From positions 1-29,526 of the forward strand of contig JAHEOA010000188.1 of NCBI GenBank assembly GCA_018609825.1: 29,526 nucleotides of DNA. Reading direction: 5' to 3'. Source of the DNA: Candidatus Bipolaricaulota bacterium. GTDB taxonomy: Bacteria > Bipolaricaulota > Bipolaricaulia > RBG-16-55-9. The first letter of the stretch is position 1. Each line of letters begins with the position of its first letter. The notes beneath the pieces are model-generated. The model was not told the DNA's origin and did no database searches. It worked only from the letters and a program-made list of their open reading frames with translations. The translations under genes and the position numbers were made by a program. Below, piece by piece: positions 8,175 to 15,935 of the stretch.

Positions 8175-9626
8175 TTAGCGGGCAGCGGCCTCGGCGACCC
8201 GCTCGCTCAGCTTGGAGAAGATGCGGCGGTGGACGGGATAGAGCGCGTACCAGTAGATGAGCCCCGCGAGGCCGCGAGGCGCGAAGTAGGCGTTCTGCTG
8301 CAGGATCGTCGCCTCGCCTTGATCGCTGGGCGCGATCCGGAACTCCAGCCACGCACGTCCGGGCACCTTCATCTCGGCTCGGAGCCTCAGCAGCGCATTC
8401 GGCTCGATGGCCTCGACGCGCCAGAAGTCGACGGCGTCGCCCACGCGAAGCTCGTGTGCGTCGCGCCGTCCGCGACGGAAGCCGACCCCACCCACGAGCC
8501 GATCCAGCACGCCGCGCAGCCGCCAGAGCACGTCGGCGTAGAGCCAGCCGCGACGTCCGCCCAGGCTCTTGACGACGTTGAAGACCGCCTCCGGCGAGGC
8601 GGGCACGACGCGGCGACGCTGTTCGACGATCATCCCCTCGCGGAAGTCGATCTCCGTGGTCGGTTGATCCCCCTGGCTGCTGGCGAGGGCATCGCTCCAG
8701 GACGTCGTCACCTCGCCGGCGTCGAGCTTGGCGAGCGTGCGTCGAACGGCCTCGTCGTAGCCGATGGGCTCAATCTCCGGAAAGCACTCGGCGGCGGAGT
8801 CGTCGCGGGCGATCACCTCGTTCTTGAGCCCGTCGATGAGCGGGCGGGCGATGTCGGCCGGGATGGGCGTGACCCAGTGGACCCAGTACGAGGACAGCCG
8901 CGGCGACAGGACCGGGACGGGGACGAGCCAGCGGCGCAGGCCGCGGGCTTCGGCATAGCCGGTCATCATCTCCCCGTAGGTCATCACGTCGGCGCCGCCG
9001 ATCTGAATGATGCGTCCGCGACAGGCGTCCAACGCCAACGCGCTGACCAAGTAGCGCATCACATCCGCGATGCCGATCGGCTGGATTCGGGTAAACACCC
9101 AGCGAGGGCAGACCATGACGGGCACGCGCTCGGCCAGGTTGCGAATCATCTCGAACGAGGCGCTGCCGGATCCCACGATCACAGCCGCGCGCAGTTCAGT
9201 CACCGTCGGCCCGTGCTCGCGCAGCACGTCGCCCGTCTCGTGGCGCGAGCGCAGGTGGACGGACAGATCCTCCTCATCGGGATCGCCGAGCCCTCCGAGG
9301 TAGACCACATGCTCGACACCGGCATCCTTGGCGGCCGTTGCGAAGTTTCGAGCCGCGACCTTGTCGCGCTCCTGGAAGTCGGCCGCCCCGCTCATGCTGT
9401 GAATGAGGTAGTACGCCGACGCGACGTTCGCCATGGCCGCCGGCAGCGTCTCGGGCGCAAAGACGTCGCCCGTGGCCACCTCCACCTGGTCGGCCCAGGC
9501 GCGCCCCTGGAGCCGCTCCGGGTTGCGGACGAGGACGCGCACGCGGTACCCCGCCTCCAACAGCTGGGGGACGAGGCGGCCGCCGATGTAGCCCGTGGCG
9601 CCGGTGACGAGGACAGGACGGCTCAC
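8175..9626 (-). CDS. SDR-type NAD(P)-binding protein fused to DUF2867
   Basis: A 483-residue two-part protein. Residues 1 to about 215 form an atypical SDR/NmrA-like fold with the cofactor loop VLVTGATGYIGGRLVPQLL, and residues AYYLIHSM and HVVYLGGLG as usual in this family. After a linker, residues about 340 to 480 match DUF2867, a lipid-binding-like SRPBCC-type domain, starting at RRRVVPASPEAVFNVVKSLG and ending at YWYALYPVHRRIFSKLSE. The same fusion is common in bacteria; the reaction is not known. The start is GTG at 9626 with a GAGG about 11 nt upstream. The PC4-like gene lies 34 bp upstream on the same strand. Confidence 0.88.
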   Translation of the reverse strand: MSRPVLVTGATGYIGGRLVPQLLEAGYRVRVLVRNPERLQGRAWADQVEVATGDVFAPETLPAAMANVASAYYLIHSMSGAADFQERDKVAARNFATAAKDAGVEHVVYLGGLGDPDEEDLSVHLRSRHETGDVLREHGPTVTELRAAVIVGSGSASFEMIRNLAERVPVMVCPRWVFTRIQPIGIADVMRYLVSALALDACRGRIIQIGGADVMTYGEMMTGYAEARGLRRWLVPVPVLSPRLSSYWVHWVTPIPADIARPLIDGLKNEVIARDDSAAECFPEIEPIGYDEAVRRTLAKLDAGEVTTSWSDALASSQGDQPTTEIDFREGMIVEQRRRVVPASPEAVFNVVKSLGGRRGWLYADVLWRLRGVLDRLVGGVGFRRGRRDAHELRVGDAVDFWRVEAIEPNALLRLRAEMKVPGRAWLEFRIAPSDQGEATILQQNAYFAPRGLAGLIYWYALYPVHRRIFSKLSERVAEAAAR

Positions 9627-9660
9627 GTGGTGGGGTGCCTCGGATCTCGGTCCGGCCGGC

Positions 9661-9915
9661 TCAAGCGGCCCCCTGCGCCTTCTGCAGGCCCGCGATGACG
9701 TCGTCCAGTTGCTCGATATTGAAGGCGATGCCCTTGCGGGTGGGTCGCCACTCGATCTCCATCTCGTCCTCGCTGTCGGCGGCGTAGAAGATCCGGACGT
9801 CCACCAGATCGTGGCCCTTGAACTCCTTGCGCTGCACGACGATCACCTGGTCGGGGCTCTTCTCGACGACCGCGTGGACGTCGCCGTCGGTCTGCACGTT
9901 GTGCTCGGTTGACAC
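9661..9915 (-). CDS. Bacterial PC4/p15-like ssDNA-binding protein
   Basis: An 84-residue protein. Residues about 27 to 82 match the PC4 (PF02229) fold: VVQRKEFKGHDLVDVRIFY, then the EIEWRPTRKGIAFNIEQLDDVIAGL segment. Eukaryotic PC4 binds single-stranded DNA and acts in transcription and repair; bacterial members are thought to bind nucleic acid as dimers, but their role is unclear. The GTG at 9915 is chosen because GGAGGA lies 7 nt upstream. The ATG visible between them is out of frame and belongs to no long frame. The longer frame upstream would add a low-complexity leader. Confidence 0.85.
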   Translation of the reverse strand: MSTEHNVQTDGDVHAVVEKSPDQVIVVQRKEFKGHDLVDVRIFYAADSEDEMEIEWRPTRKGIAFNIEQLDDVIAGLQKAQGAA

Positions 9916-10031
9916 GGGGCATTCCTCCCTGGTTCGCTCGATTCGGGGTCCGGTCCGTCCGTTCATCTTCGCAGACGGGCCATCCCTCCGCAACGGGTCC
10001 CCCGGTTTCCGACGGGCGTCATGCGGGGGGC

Positions 10032-10448
10032 TCAAGCAGACGCGTTCAGACCGACCTCATGGACGTGGAGCCATGCGACGCCGTGCGGCGAGTCCTCGGA
10101 TTCACGGAACAGCGCCGAGCTGAGGCGCACGTTCCACGGGCCGTCGTCGTGACGTTGCCATTCCTCGTAGGTCACGAGACAGACGGGCGGTTCCCGGAAG
10201 CGCACGCGGGGACGTCGGATCTCAATGACGAATCCGATGGCGGCGTGCGCGCCATGGGCGGAGCGGACATGCTCCAGAAGCTGGGCCTTGTCAACGCGTT
10301 GGCCATCGGGGGTGATGATCTCGAACCCATCTGCCAATGCCCGGTCCAGGCGCGCAAACGCCCACGCGTCGTTGGGCACCCGCCCGGTGAACCAGGCCTC
10401 GAAGAAGCGATGGAGGTCGCGGATCTCCCGCTGACACCGCTCGTCCAT
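10032..10448 (-). CDS. SnoaL/DUF4440-like small protein
   Basis: A 138-residue protein with the look of the NTF2-like superfamily. A helical N-terminus with REIRDLHRFFEAWFTG is followed by FARLDRALADGFEIITPDGQ, a middle LLEHVRSAHGAH and a beta-rich C-terminus with CLVTYEEWQRH and RLSSALFRES. These fit SnoaL-like or DUF4440 proteins, whose members range from isomerases to unknowns. No catalytic residue can be assigned. The ATG at 10448 has AAAGGG 7 nt upstream; a GTG at 10463 is in frame but would overlap that site. The S1C protease gene ends 42 bp upstream on the same strand. Confidence 0.7.
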   Translation of the reverse strand: MDERCQREIRDLHRFFEAWFTGRVPNDAWAFARLDRALADGFEIITPDGQRVDKAQLLEHVRSAHGAHAAIGFVIEIRRPRVRFREPPVCLVTYEEWQRHDDGPWNVRLSSALFRESEDSPHGVAWLHVHEVGLNASA

Positions 10449-10490
10449 GGCGCGCCCTTTCACAGGCGTCCGGATGTCAACGCCGGTCGG

Positions 10491-11330
10491 TCAATGGGTC
10501 GCTTCGCGCGCCAGGCGATCCAGGACGGCTTGGGCCGCGTTGCTGGCGGTGCCGAGCTCGAACTGGTTGCTCGTCTCCACGCGGGTGAAGCCGCGGATCT
10601 CGCCCGTGCGCGGATCGACGACGGGGACGATCGCGGCCGCCCCGGCCGTGACGATGCCGACGACCTGGCCACGGGAGTTGATCAGCGGCCCGCCGCTGTT
10701 GCCGCCGTTGGACTGGGCTTCGAACTGGATCGTCGCCTCGCCCGGCGCGAGCCCGGGATCCGTGGCGACGAAGCCGCGCGTGACGTTCAGAATGGGCTGG
10801 CCGCGCGGGTAGCCCATGGCGAAGATCTCCTCGCCGGCGCTCAGCTCGTCGGAGTCGCCCCAGTAGAGCTGGCGGCCGACCGAGCCGACGTCGAGCTGGG
10901 CGATGTCGAGGCCGGTCGGCTCGCCGTCGTCGGTGAAGAACGGCCACGGCGGCGACCCGCGGACGAATTCAGCCTCGCGCGGGTTCTCCCGATCCAGCTG
11001 GAAGCCGCGGTCCGGATCCGGCAGGAAGACGCTGATCTGGCGTGCTTGATCGTAGCTGGATCCCTCGCCGCGCTCCAGCGCGGGCTGGACGACGTGGAAG
11101 TTCGTGATCACGTAGGGCTCGCCGTCCCGGCGCACGATGAAGCCGCTGCCGATCGCTTGGTTGCCGCCGGGCCCGCTGGCCACGACGGCCACGACGCCCG
11201 GCTTGACGGTGTCCAAGAGATTGGAGTAGTCGACCCCGGCCTGGGCCGGCGGGGGCGCGAGCCCGACGAGGCCGAGCGCGAGCCCGCTCAATAGCGCCAC
11301 AAACGCCACAAATCGCAATCGAATAGACAT
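10491..11330 (-). CDS. Exported S1C (HtrA-like) trypsin-fold serine protease without PDZ domain
   Basis: A 279-residue protein. Residues 1-31 are a signal peptide (basic start, hydrophobic core, cleavage after AQA), so it acts outside the cytoplasmic membrane. The protease core has His79 (ITNFHVV), Asp142 (GLDIAQLDV) and Ser212 (NGGNSGGP), the full trypsin-fold triad. The chain stops soon after the protease domain, so the PDZ domains of HtrA/Deg proteins are missing. AGGAGG lies 7 to 8 nt before the ATG at 11330. Upstream is a palindrome CGTAAG-N4-CTTACG at 11403-11418 that also occurs before ccdA. A role in envelope stress is likely from family and context, not proven. Confidence 0.9.
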   Translation of the reverse strand: MSIRLRFVAFVALLSGLALGLVGLAPPPAQAGVDYSNLLDTVKPGVVAVVASGPGGNQAIGSGFIVRRDGEPYVITNFHVVQPALERGEGSSYDQARQISVFLPDPDRGFQLDRENPREAEFVRGSPPWPFFTDDGEPTGLDIAQLDVGSVGRQLYWGDSDELSAGEEIFAMGYPRGQPILNVTRGFVATDPGLAPGEATIQFEAQSNGGNSGGPLINSRGQVVGIVTAGAAAIVPVVDPRTGEIRGFTRVETSNQFELGTASNAAQAVLDRLAREATH

Positions 11331-11402
11331 GGAAAATCCCTCCTGAGGAGTCCGATGGTTGCGTCGGTTGAGCGCAGGGTAACGACCGTGGAACGGCCGT
11401 GC

Positions 11403-11418
11403 CGTAAGGGCTCTTACG
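11403..11418. promoter_or_regulatory. CGTAAG-N4-CTTACG palindrome, copy 1 (before the S1C protease)
   Basis: Perfect 6-bp arms CGTAAG and CTTACG with a GGCT centre. On the minus strand the match with copy 2 at 18680-18695 extends to GCGTAAG-N4-CTTACGG. It lies 72 bp upstream of the protease ATG and exactly 21 bp upstream of the -10-like TACCCT. The likely binder is a dimeric regulator, not identified. Confidence 0.65.
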
Positions 11419-11428
11419 CGATGCGGCC

Positions 11429-11450
11429 GTTGACTGCGCGTTGACGGCGC
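11429..11450. repeat. Two 11-bp direct repeats GTTGACKGCGC
   Basis: GTTGACTGCGC (11429-11439) is followed at once by GTTGACGGCGC (11440-11450), 10 of 11 identical. Direct repeats with an 11-bp period are typical of OmpR/PhoB-family response-regulator sites, so this may be a binding site; the family is inferred from the spacing only. Confidence 0.5.
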
Positions 11451-11500
11451 ATCGCTCACAAGGGGAGCCCGTCGTGTGGGCCCGGCGATGCCTTCGGCAG

Positions 11501-11528
11501 TTGACCCCATGCTGACCTGGATTTGACC
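11501..11528. repeat. Three TTGACC-type repeats at 11-bp period upstream of the MMPL promoter
   Basis: TTGACC (11501), CTGACC (11512) and TTGACC (11523) start exactly 11 bp apart. The cluster ends 31 bp before the -35 hexamer of the MMPL promoter, a usual place for an activator of the OmpR/PhoB type. The same core occurs at 11429-11450. Confidence 0.55.
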
Positions 11529-11559
11529 TGTCCGGACGGCGAGCGCGGAGCGGGCCCCC

Positions 11560-11588
11560 TTGACAGGCCCCGCGATCCATGTTATAAG
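11560..11588 (+). promoter_or_regulatory. Sigma70-type promoter for the MMPL operon
   Basis: TTGACA (11560-11565) and TATAAG (11583-11588) are 17 bp apart. The start point should be near 11595, inside the inverted repeat 11590-11617, giving a leader of about 52 nt before the TTG start at 11647. Confidence 0.85.
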
Positions 11589-11589
11589 T

Positions 11590-11617
11590 AGTTTCGCAAT
11601 CACTTAATTACGAAACT
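11590..11617. promoter_or_regulatory. Inverted-repeat operator over the MMPL transcription start (ArsR-type candidate)
   Basis: Left arm AGTTTCGCAAT (11590-11600) and right arm ATTACGAAACT (11607-11617) form an 11-bp inverted repeat with one mismatch and a 6-bp centre. It begins one base after the -10 hexamer, so a bound repressor would block initiation. An almost identical arm, AGTTTCGAAAT, occurs at 15944-15954 before the CoA-disulfide reductase gene. The ArsR-rhodanese regulator encoded between the two sites is the natural candidate. Confidence 0.7.
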
Positions 11618-11646
11618 GATCGCTCGATTCGCGGGAGGCGAGGCCC

Positions 11647-13989
11647 TTGTACCGACGCTACTTGGAAACCGTGGTGAACCGACCGAAAACCGTCCTGATC
11701 GTCATCGCCGTCATAACGCTCTTCTTCGCGGCGGGACTGCCGCAGATGACCACCGACACCGATCCCGAGCACATGCTCCGCGCCGACGCCCCAGTGCGGG
11801 TCTACAACGATCAAGTGGAAAAGTGGTTCGACCTCCAAGAGATGATCGTGATCGGCGTGGCGAACGGCCGGCACGAGGACGGGGTGCTGAACGCCGACAC
11901 GCTCGGCCGCATCTACGAGGCCACCCAACAGATCGTGGAGATCGACGGCGTAGTGCGCCGCAACGTGCGCAGCTTCCCCACGACCAACTACATTCGCGCA
12001 ACCAGCGCCTCGCTCCAACAGCAGCGGCTGCTGCAGAGCGCTCAGCCGAGCGACGCCGACATTGCCAATCTCACCGAGGCGATCGACGGGAACCCGCTGT
12101 TTGAGAACGTCCTCGTCTCCCCGGATCGGACCACCGCCGCGCTGCACGTCCCCGTCGAGGACGACGTCGACGCCGCGCCCATCACCGACCGCATTCGCGA
12201 GATCCTCCAATCCCAAAACGGGCCCGAGACCTACTACGTCGGCGGCGAACGGGTCGCCGAGGACGTCTTCGGCATCCGGATGTTCCAGCAGATGATCACG
12301 CTCTCGCCGCTCGTGGCGCTGGTCATCCTGATCGGCCTGTTCTTGATGTTCCGACACCTGCGCTTCGGCTTCGTCTTCAGCCCGTTGTTGATCGCGCTCG
12401 TCACCGTCATCTGGACCATGGGCCTGATGATCTGGCTCGGCATCCCCGTCCACATCATGAGCTCCATGGCGCCCGTGTTCCTCATGAGCATCGGCGTGGT
12501 CGACGGCATCCACATCCTGAGCGAGTACGTCGACCAGTTTCCCAAGAGCCGCAACCGGCGCCGCGCAATGCTGGACACGCTGCTCGCGCTCAAGCGCCCG
12601 CTGCTCTACACCTCGTTGACGACCGCCACGGGCTTCGCCTCGCTGTATCTGACGCCGATTCCCCCCGTCAAGATCTTCGGCGTCTTCGTGGCGTTCGGCA
12701 TCCTGGTCGCCTGGGCGCTGACCATCACCATGGTCCCGGCCTTGGTCATGACCCTGAAGGAACGCGAGGAGGACGCGGAGGCCCCCGAGGAGAACGCCTT
12801 CTCGCGCGGATTGAAGAGACTGGGTGCGTTCAGCGTCAGCCGCCGCCGGCCGGTGGTGATCGGCATGGTCGTGGCGCTGCTCGTCGCCGGCGTCGGGCTG
12901 ACCCAGATCCAGATCAACGACAGCCCCGTCTGGTGGTTCAAACAGGGCGAGGACGTCCGCGTGGCGACCGAGTTCCTCAACGACGAGCTGGGCGGCACGT
13001 CCATGCTCTACGTGGTCGCCGAGGGCAACGACGACGCCATGAAGGAGCCCCGGACGCTCGAGTATTTGGAGGGCCTGCAGCGCCATCTCGAAGACCAGCC
13101 CAACGTCGGCAAGACGACGTCGCTGGCCGATCTGGTCAAGCGCATCAACGAGGCCTGGCACAACGACGACCCCGAGTATTTTCAAATCCCCGACTCCCGA
13201 CAGGCAGTGGCTCAATTCCTGCTGTTGTACCTGTCCTCGGGGCGACCCAGCGACCTCCAGGACTTCGTCACCCATGGTTCCGGCTACGACAAGGCCAACG
13301 TCATCGTTCAACTGACGAACAACGGCTCGGCCGCGATGGAGGGCGTCGTCGCCAGCGCACGCAGCTATCTGGCCTCCCATCAGCTGGAGGGCGTCTCGTT
13401 CAGCTTCGCCGGCCCCGGCTACTTCAACGCGCGCTGGAACCAGGAGATGTTCGAGGGCATGATGCTGGCCCTCGGCAGCGCAGCCTTGGCCGTGCTCTTG
13501 TTGTTGACGCTCAACTTCCGCTCGTTCAAGTGGGGCCTGGTCGGCTTCATCCCGCTGGGCTTCACGGTGCTCGTCACCTACGGCGTCCTGGCGCTGCTCG
13601 GCGTGGAGTTCACCATGCCGATCGAGGTCATCTCCGCGCTGACGCTGGGGATGGCCGTCGACTTCGCCATCCACTTCGTACAGCGCTTCCGCGAGCGCTA
13701 CGACCAGACCCGTGAGCTGAACAACTCGATCCTGTGGACGCTGGGCGGGGCCGGCGTGGCCATCCTGCGCAACGCCGTGATTCTCTTTGTTGGCTTCCTG
13801 GTGCTCTTGTTTGCGCCGCTGACGCCGTATATCAACGTCGGCGTCTTCATCGCGATCATCATGGCGCTCAGCTCCATGGCGACGCTGTTCCTGTTGCCCG
13901 CGATCATTCGGACGTTCGCGCCGACGCTGCTCGGCGAAACCGACGAGGAATTCGAAGCGACAACTCAACTGGAGGAGGTCCAACCATGA
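11647..13989 (+). CDS. MMPL/RND-family exporter
   Basis: A 780-residue RND-superfamily membrane protein of the MMPL type (PF03176), likely a proton-driven exporter of lipids or hydrophobic compounds. It has the usual two-fold layout: TM1 at about residues 14-32, a large external loop, a helix bundle at about 217-370, a second loop, and a second bundle at about 603-760. GIPVHIMSSMAP and SIGVVDGIHIL in the first half and TLGMAVDFAIHFVQRFRERY in the second are characteristic. The start is TTG at 11647 with GGAGG 8 nt upstream, just after a strong promoter and operator. The stop overlaps the start of the LolA-like gene by 4 nt (ATGA). MMPL plus LolA-like pairs usually act together in envelope lipid or hopanoid traffic. 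Confidence 0.92.
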   Translation: MYRRYLETVVNRPKTVLIVIAVITLFFAAGLPQMTTDTDPEHMLRADAPVRVYNDQVEKWFDLQEMIVIGVANGRHEDGVLNADTLGRIYEATQQIVEIDGVVRRNVRSFPTTNYIRATSASLQQQRLLQSAQPSDADIANLTEAIDGNPLFENVLVSPDRTTAALHVPVEDDVDAAPITDRIREILQSQNGPETYYVGGERVAEDVFGIRMFQQMITLSPLVALVILIGLFLMFRHLRFGFVFSPLLIALVTVIWTMGLMIWLGIPVHIMSSMAPVFLMSIGVVDGIHILSEYVDQFPKSRNRRRAMLDTLLALKRPLLYTSLTTATGFASLYLTPIPPVKIFGVFVAFGILVAWALTITMVPALVMTLKEREEDAEAPEENAFSRGLKRLGAFSVSRRRPVVIGMVVALLVAGVGLTQIQINDSPVWWFKQGEDVRVATEFLNDELGGTSMLYVVAEGNDDAMKEPRTLEYLEGLQRHLEDQPNVGKTTSLADLVKRINEAWHNDDPEYFQIPDSRQAVAQFLLLYLSSGRPSDLQDFVTHGSGYDKANVIVQLTNNGSAAMEGVVASARSYLASHQLEGVSFSFAGPGYFNARWNQEMFEGMMLALGSAALAVLLLLTLNFRSFKWGLVGFIPLGFTVLVTYGVLALLGVEFTMPIEVISALTLGMAVDFAIHFVQRFRERYDQTRELNNSILWTLGGAGVAILRNAVILFVGFLVLLFAPLTPYINVGVFIAIIMALSSMATLFLLPAIIRTFAPTLLGETDEEFEATTQLEEVQP

Positions 13990-14816
13990 CCCGACTCAAA
14001 CTCGCCACAACCGGACTGGCGGCCCTGCTTCTGCTGGCCGGCCTGCTCACTTCGCCCATGGCCGTTCAGGGCCAGAACCCCTCGGCCGAGGAGATCATGA
14101 CCCAGTCGAAGAACCGATGGCAGGGCGAGGACTTTTCGTCGCCCGTGAAGCTGACGACCGTGGAATCGGGCGGCGGCGAGACGGTGCTCGACGTGGCGTT
14201 CCGCTCCAAGCTCGTCGAAGCCAGCCGCGAGTCCGAACAATTCCGCTACAACGTGTACGCCCGCGTCACCGCCCCGGAGGACTCCAAGGGGCTGACGCTG
14301 CTCGTCCACGAGAAGGCCTATCCGACCCGCGACGACATCTGGCTCCACCTGCCGGCCCTCAACTCGACGAAGAGCATCGTGCCGGAGGACTTCCGCAACC
14401 CCTTGTTCGGCAGCGAGTTCGTCTTCGAGGACGTCGTCGGCCGCGAGCCGAGCATCGGCACGCACGAGCTGCAGGGCGCCGAGACCCTCAGCGTCGGGGG
14501 CGAGGACCGCGAAGCCTGGGTCGTGAGGAGCACGCCCGACGACCCCGACCTGGCCGGATTCGCCTACCGCGTCTCCTACATCGGCAAGGACGCCTCCATC
14601 CAGCTCGGGATGGATCTGTTCAACGAGGCCGACGAGGTGATCAAGCGCTACCGGGCCCAGAACGTCGACGTCATCCAGGACATCCCGACCTGGACCGTCG
14701 CCACCGCCGAGAACCTGGAGACGGGCCGCAAGACGACGTTCGAGTTCGTCGATCCGAAGTACAACACCGGCGTCTCGGCCGACCTCTTCGACCCGGAGGA
14801 ACTGGGCAGCAACTAG
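13986..14816 (+). CDS. LolA-like outer-membrane lipoprotein-sorting protein
   Basis: A 276-residue exported protein of the LolA/LppX-like family annotated as outer membrane lipoprotein-sorting protein (PF17131 type). Residues 1 to about 30 are a signal peptide (KLATTGLAALLLLAGLLTS core, then AVQGQ). SAEEIMTQSKNRWQGED opens the mature part; VHEKAYPTRDDIWLHLPAL and DFRNPLFGSEFVFED are typical of the group, as is the late FEFVDPKYNTGVSADLFDPEEL. It probably forms a hydrophobic cup for the cargo of the MMPL exporter. GGAGG precedes the ATG within the end of the MMPL gene and the two genes overlap by 4 nt, so they are coupled. Confidence 0.9.
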   Translation: MTRLKLATTGLAALLLLAGLLTSPMAVQGQNPSAEEIMTQSKNRWQGEDFSSPVKLTTVESGGGETVLDVAFRSKLVEASRESEQFRYNVYARVTAPEDSKGLTLLVHEKAYPTRDDIWLHLPALNSTKSIVPEDFRNPLFGSEFVFEDVVGREPSIGTHELQGAETLSVGGEDREAWVVRSTPDDPDLAGFAYRVSYIGKDASIQLGMDLFNEADEVIKRYRAQNVDVIQDIPTWTVATAENLETGRKTTFEFVDPKYNTGVSADLFDPEELGSN

Positions 14817-14837
14817 GGCAACGAAGAAAGGACGATC

Positions 14838-15056
14838 ATGGAGCTCAACCGATGGCTGCGACTGATCGCCGGAACGTTCGTGCTCGCCAGCGTGGCGCTC
14901 GCCCAACTCCACTCCGCGTGGTGGCTCGCGTTCACCGCGTTCGTGGGGCTGAATCAGATCCAGTCCGCGTTCACGGGCTGGTGCCCCATGATGGGGCTGC
15001 TGCGAGCGCTCGGCGTGCCGGAGTTCCGTGAGCGGACCATGAACTCCAAGGCCTGA
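14838..15056 (+). CDS. DUF2892 (YgaP-type) membrane protein
   Basis: A 72-residue protein with two transmembrane segments (about residues 8-25 and 27-45) and the family motif FVGLNQIQSAFTGWCPMMGLLRALGV. DUF2892 forms the membrane part of the E. coli rhodanese YgaP, where it helps move sulfur species across the membrane. Here the DUF2892 part is a separate gene and the rhodanese domains sit in the next two genes downstream. GAAAGGA lies before the ATG and the gene follows the LolA-like gene by 21 bp, so it belongs to the MMPL operon. The conserved Cys-Pro (WCPMM) is present. Confidence 0.88.
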   Translation: MELNRWLRLIAGTFVLASVALAQLHSAWWLAFTAFVGLNQIQSAFTGWCPMMGLLRALGVPEFRERTMNSKA

Positions 15057-15065
15057 CCCCCAAGC

Positions 15066-15124
15066 CGAGGAGATCGGGGCCTTCGAAATACCTCCCTCTC
15101 ACCCCCTGGGCCCCGATCTCCTCG
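15066..15124. terminator. Perfect 16-bp inverted repeat after the MMPL operon
   Basis: Arms CGAGGAGATCGGGGCC (15066-15081) and GGCCCCGATCTCCTCG (15109-15124) are fully complementary around a 27-nt loop. It starts 10 bp after the DUF2892 stop and ends 36 bp before the ArsR gene. A T-rich tail is absent, so it may be a rho-independent-like or processing hairpin. The loop contains TTCGAAAT, the core of the site found before the CoA-disulfide reductase. Confidence 0.6.
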
Positions 15125-15159
15125 CCTCCTTGATCGCCGCACGATACGCTGGAGGCGCG

Positions 15160-15843
15160 ATGACCATGCCAGACCTGAACGACGACTATCGCAAGGTTTA
15201 CGAGCTGCACGGCCGGATATGTGGCCTGATGGCCAACCCGAAGCGGTTGGAGATCATCGACCGACTCAGCCAGGGCGAGTCGTCCGTGAACGAACTGGCC
15301 GAGGCCATGGGGATCTCCAAGGCCAACGTCAGCCAGCACCTGGCGCTCCTGCGCGAGGGCCAGCTGGTGACCAGCCGCAAGGACGGCCAGCACGTCTACT
15401 ACTCGCTCGCCGGGCCGAAGGTGTTCGAAGCCTGGTCGGTGATGCGCGAGCTGACCGTCGAACAGCTCTCGGCGATGGACGACCTGCGCGAGACCCTGCA
15501 GCAAAGCAGCAACAACGCCGACGTGGAACAGATCACGTTGCCCGAGCTGTTGAACCGCCGCAGCCGCGGCGAGGTCGTGCTCGTCGACGTCCGCCCGCCG
15601 GCCGAATACGAGCGCGGGCACATCGAGGGTGCCATCTCCGTGCCCTTGGAAGAGATCGAGGATCATCTCGACGAGCTGCCCGAGGACGCCGAGGTCGTCG
15701 CTTATTGCCGCGGACGCTACTGCACGCTCGCGGAGCAGGCTGCGGAGCGCTTCCGTTCGCTCGGGGTCGAGGTCAAGACGCTCAACGTCGGATTCCCCGA
15801 GTGGGAACAGGCCGGCTTCCCCACCGAGCGTGACGAGGACTAG
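15160..15843 (+). CDS. ArsR-family repressor fused to a rhodanese domain
   Basis: A 227-residue two-domain regulator. Residues about 10-105 form an ArsR/SmtB winged helix: PKRLEIIDRLSQGESSVNEL, recognition helix GISKANVSQHLALLREGQLV and the wing SRKDGQHVYYSL. Residues about 125-225 form a rhodanese: VVLVDVRPPAEYERGHIEGAIS and the active loop CRGRYC with Cys183 and Cys188. A further Cys21 lies in the first helix. ArsR-rhodanese proteins are known, and the simple design suggests sensing of persulfide or another reactive sulfur species through the rhodanese Cys; this is inference. GGAGG at 15151 is 4 nt from the ATG at 15160 and 10 nt from an in-frame ATG at 15166, so either may be used. It lies between two matching candidate operators. 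Confidence 0.9.
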   Translation: MTMPDLNDDYRKVYELHGRICGLMANPKRLEIIDRLSQGESSVNELAEAMGISKANVSQHLALLREGQLVTSRKDGQHVYYSLAGPKVFEAWSVMRELTVEQLSAMDDLRETLQQSSNNADVEQITLPELLNRRSRGEVVLVDVRPPAEYERGHIEGAISVPLEEIEDHLDELPEDAEVVAYCRGRYCTLAEQAAERFRSLGVEVKTLNVGFPEWEQAGFPTERDED

Positions 15844-15935
15844 CTCGTCGGCATCGCTCAATTCGTCAATCAAGCGGTCGGCCTCGGATGACCGACGTCA
15901 TTGCCCGCGCCGGGGCACCCGAGCCACACTGAGTT

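Larger units (their letters stand above)
11331..11646. promoter_or_regulatory. 316-bp divergent control region between the S1C protease and MMPL genes
   Basis: This gap holds no gene but many control elements. From left to right: the Shine-Dalgarno sequence and a weak -10 (TACCCT, minus strand, 11381-11376) of the protease; the 16-bp palindrome 11403-11418; two 11-bp-period repeats at 11429-11450; three more at 11501-11528; and the MMPL promoter with overlapping operator at 11560-11617. Each is listed separately. Confidence 0.75.

Noticed and set aside
8037..9698. 553-codon plus-strand frame
   Set aside because: Antisense shadow of the SDR-DUF2867 gene; no family features.
9909..11294. 461-codon plus-strand frame
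   Set aside because: Runs antisense to three minus-strand genes and the gaps between them; no recognisable motifs.
11608..13983. 791-codon open frame on the minus strand across the MMPL gene
   Set aside because: Low-complexity His/Gln/Asp/Arg-rich translation, typical of the antisense frame of a GC-rich gene. The plus strand has the RND motifs, promoter and ribosome binding site.
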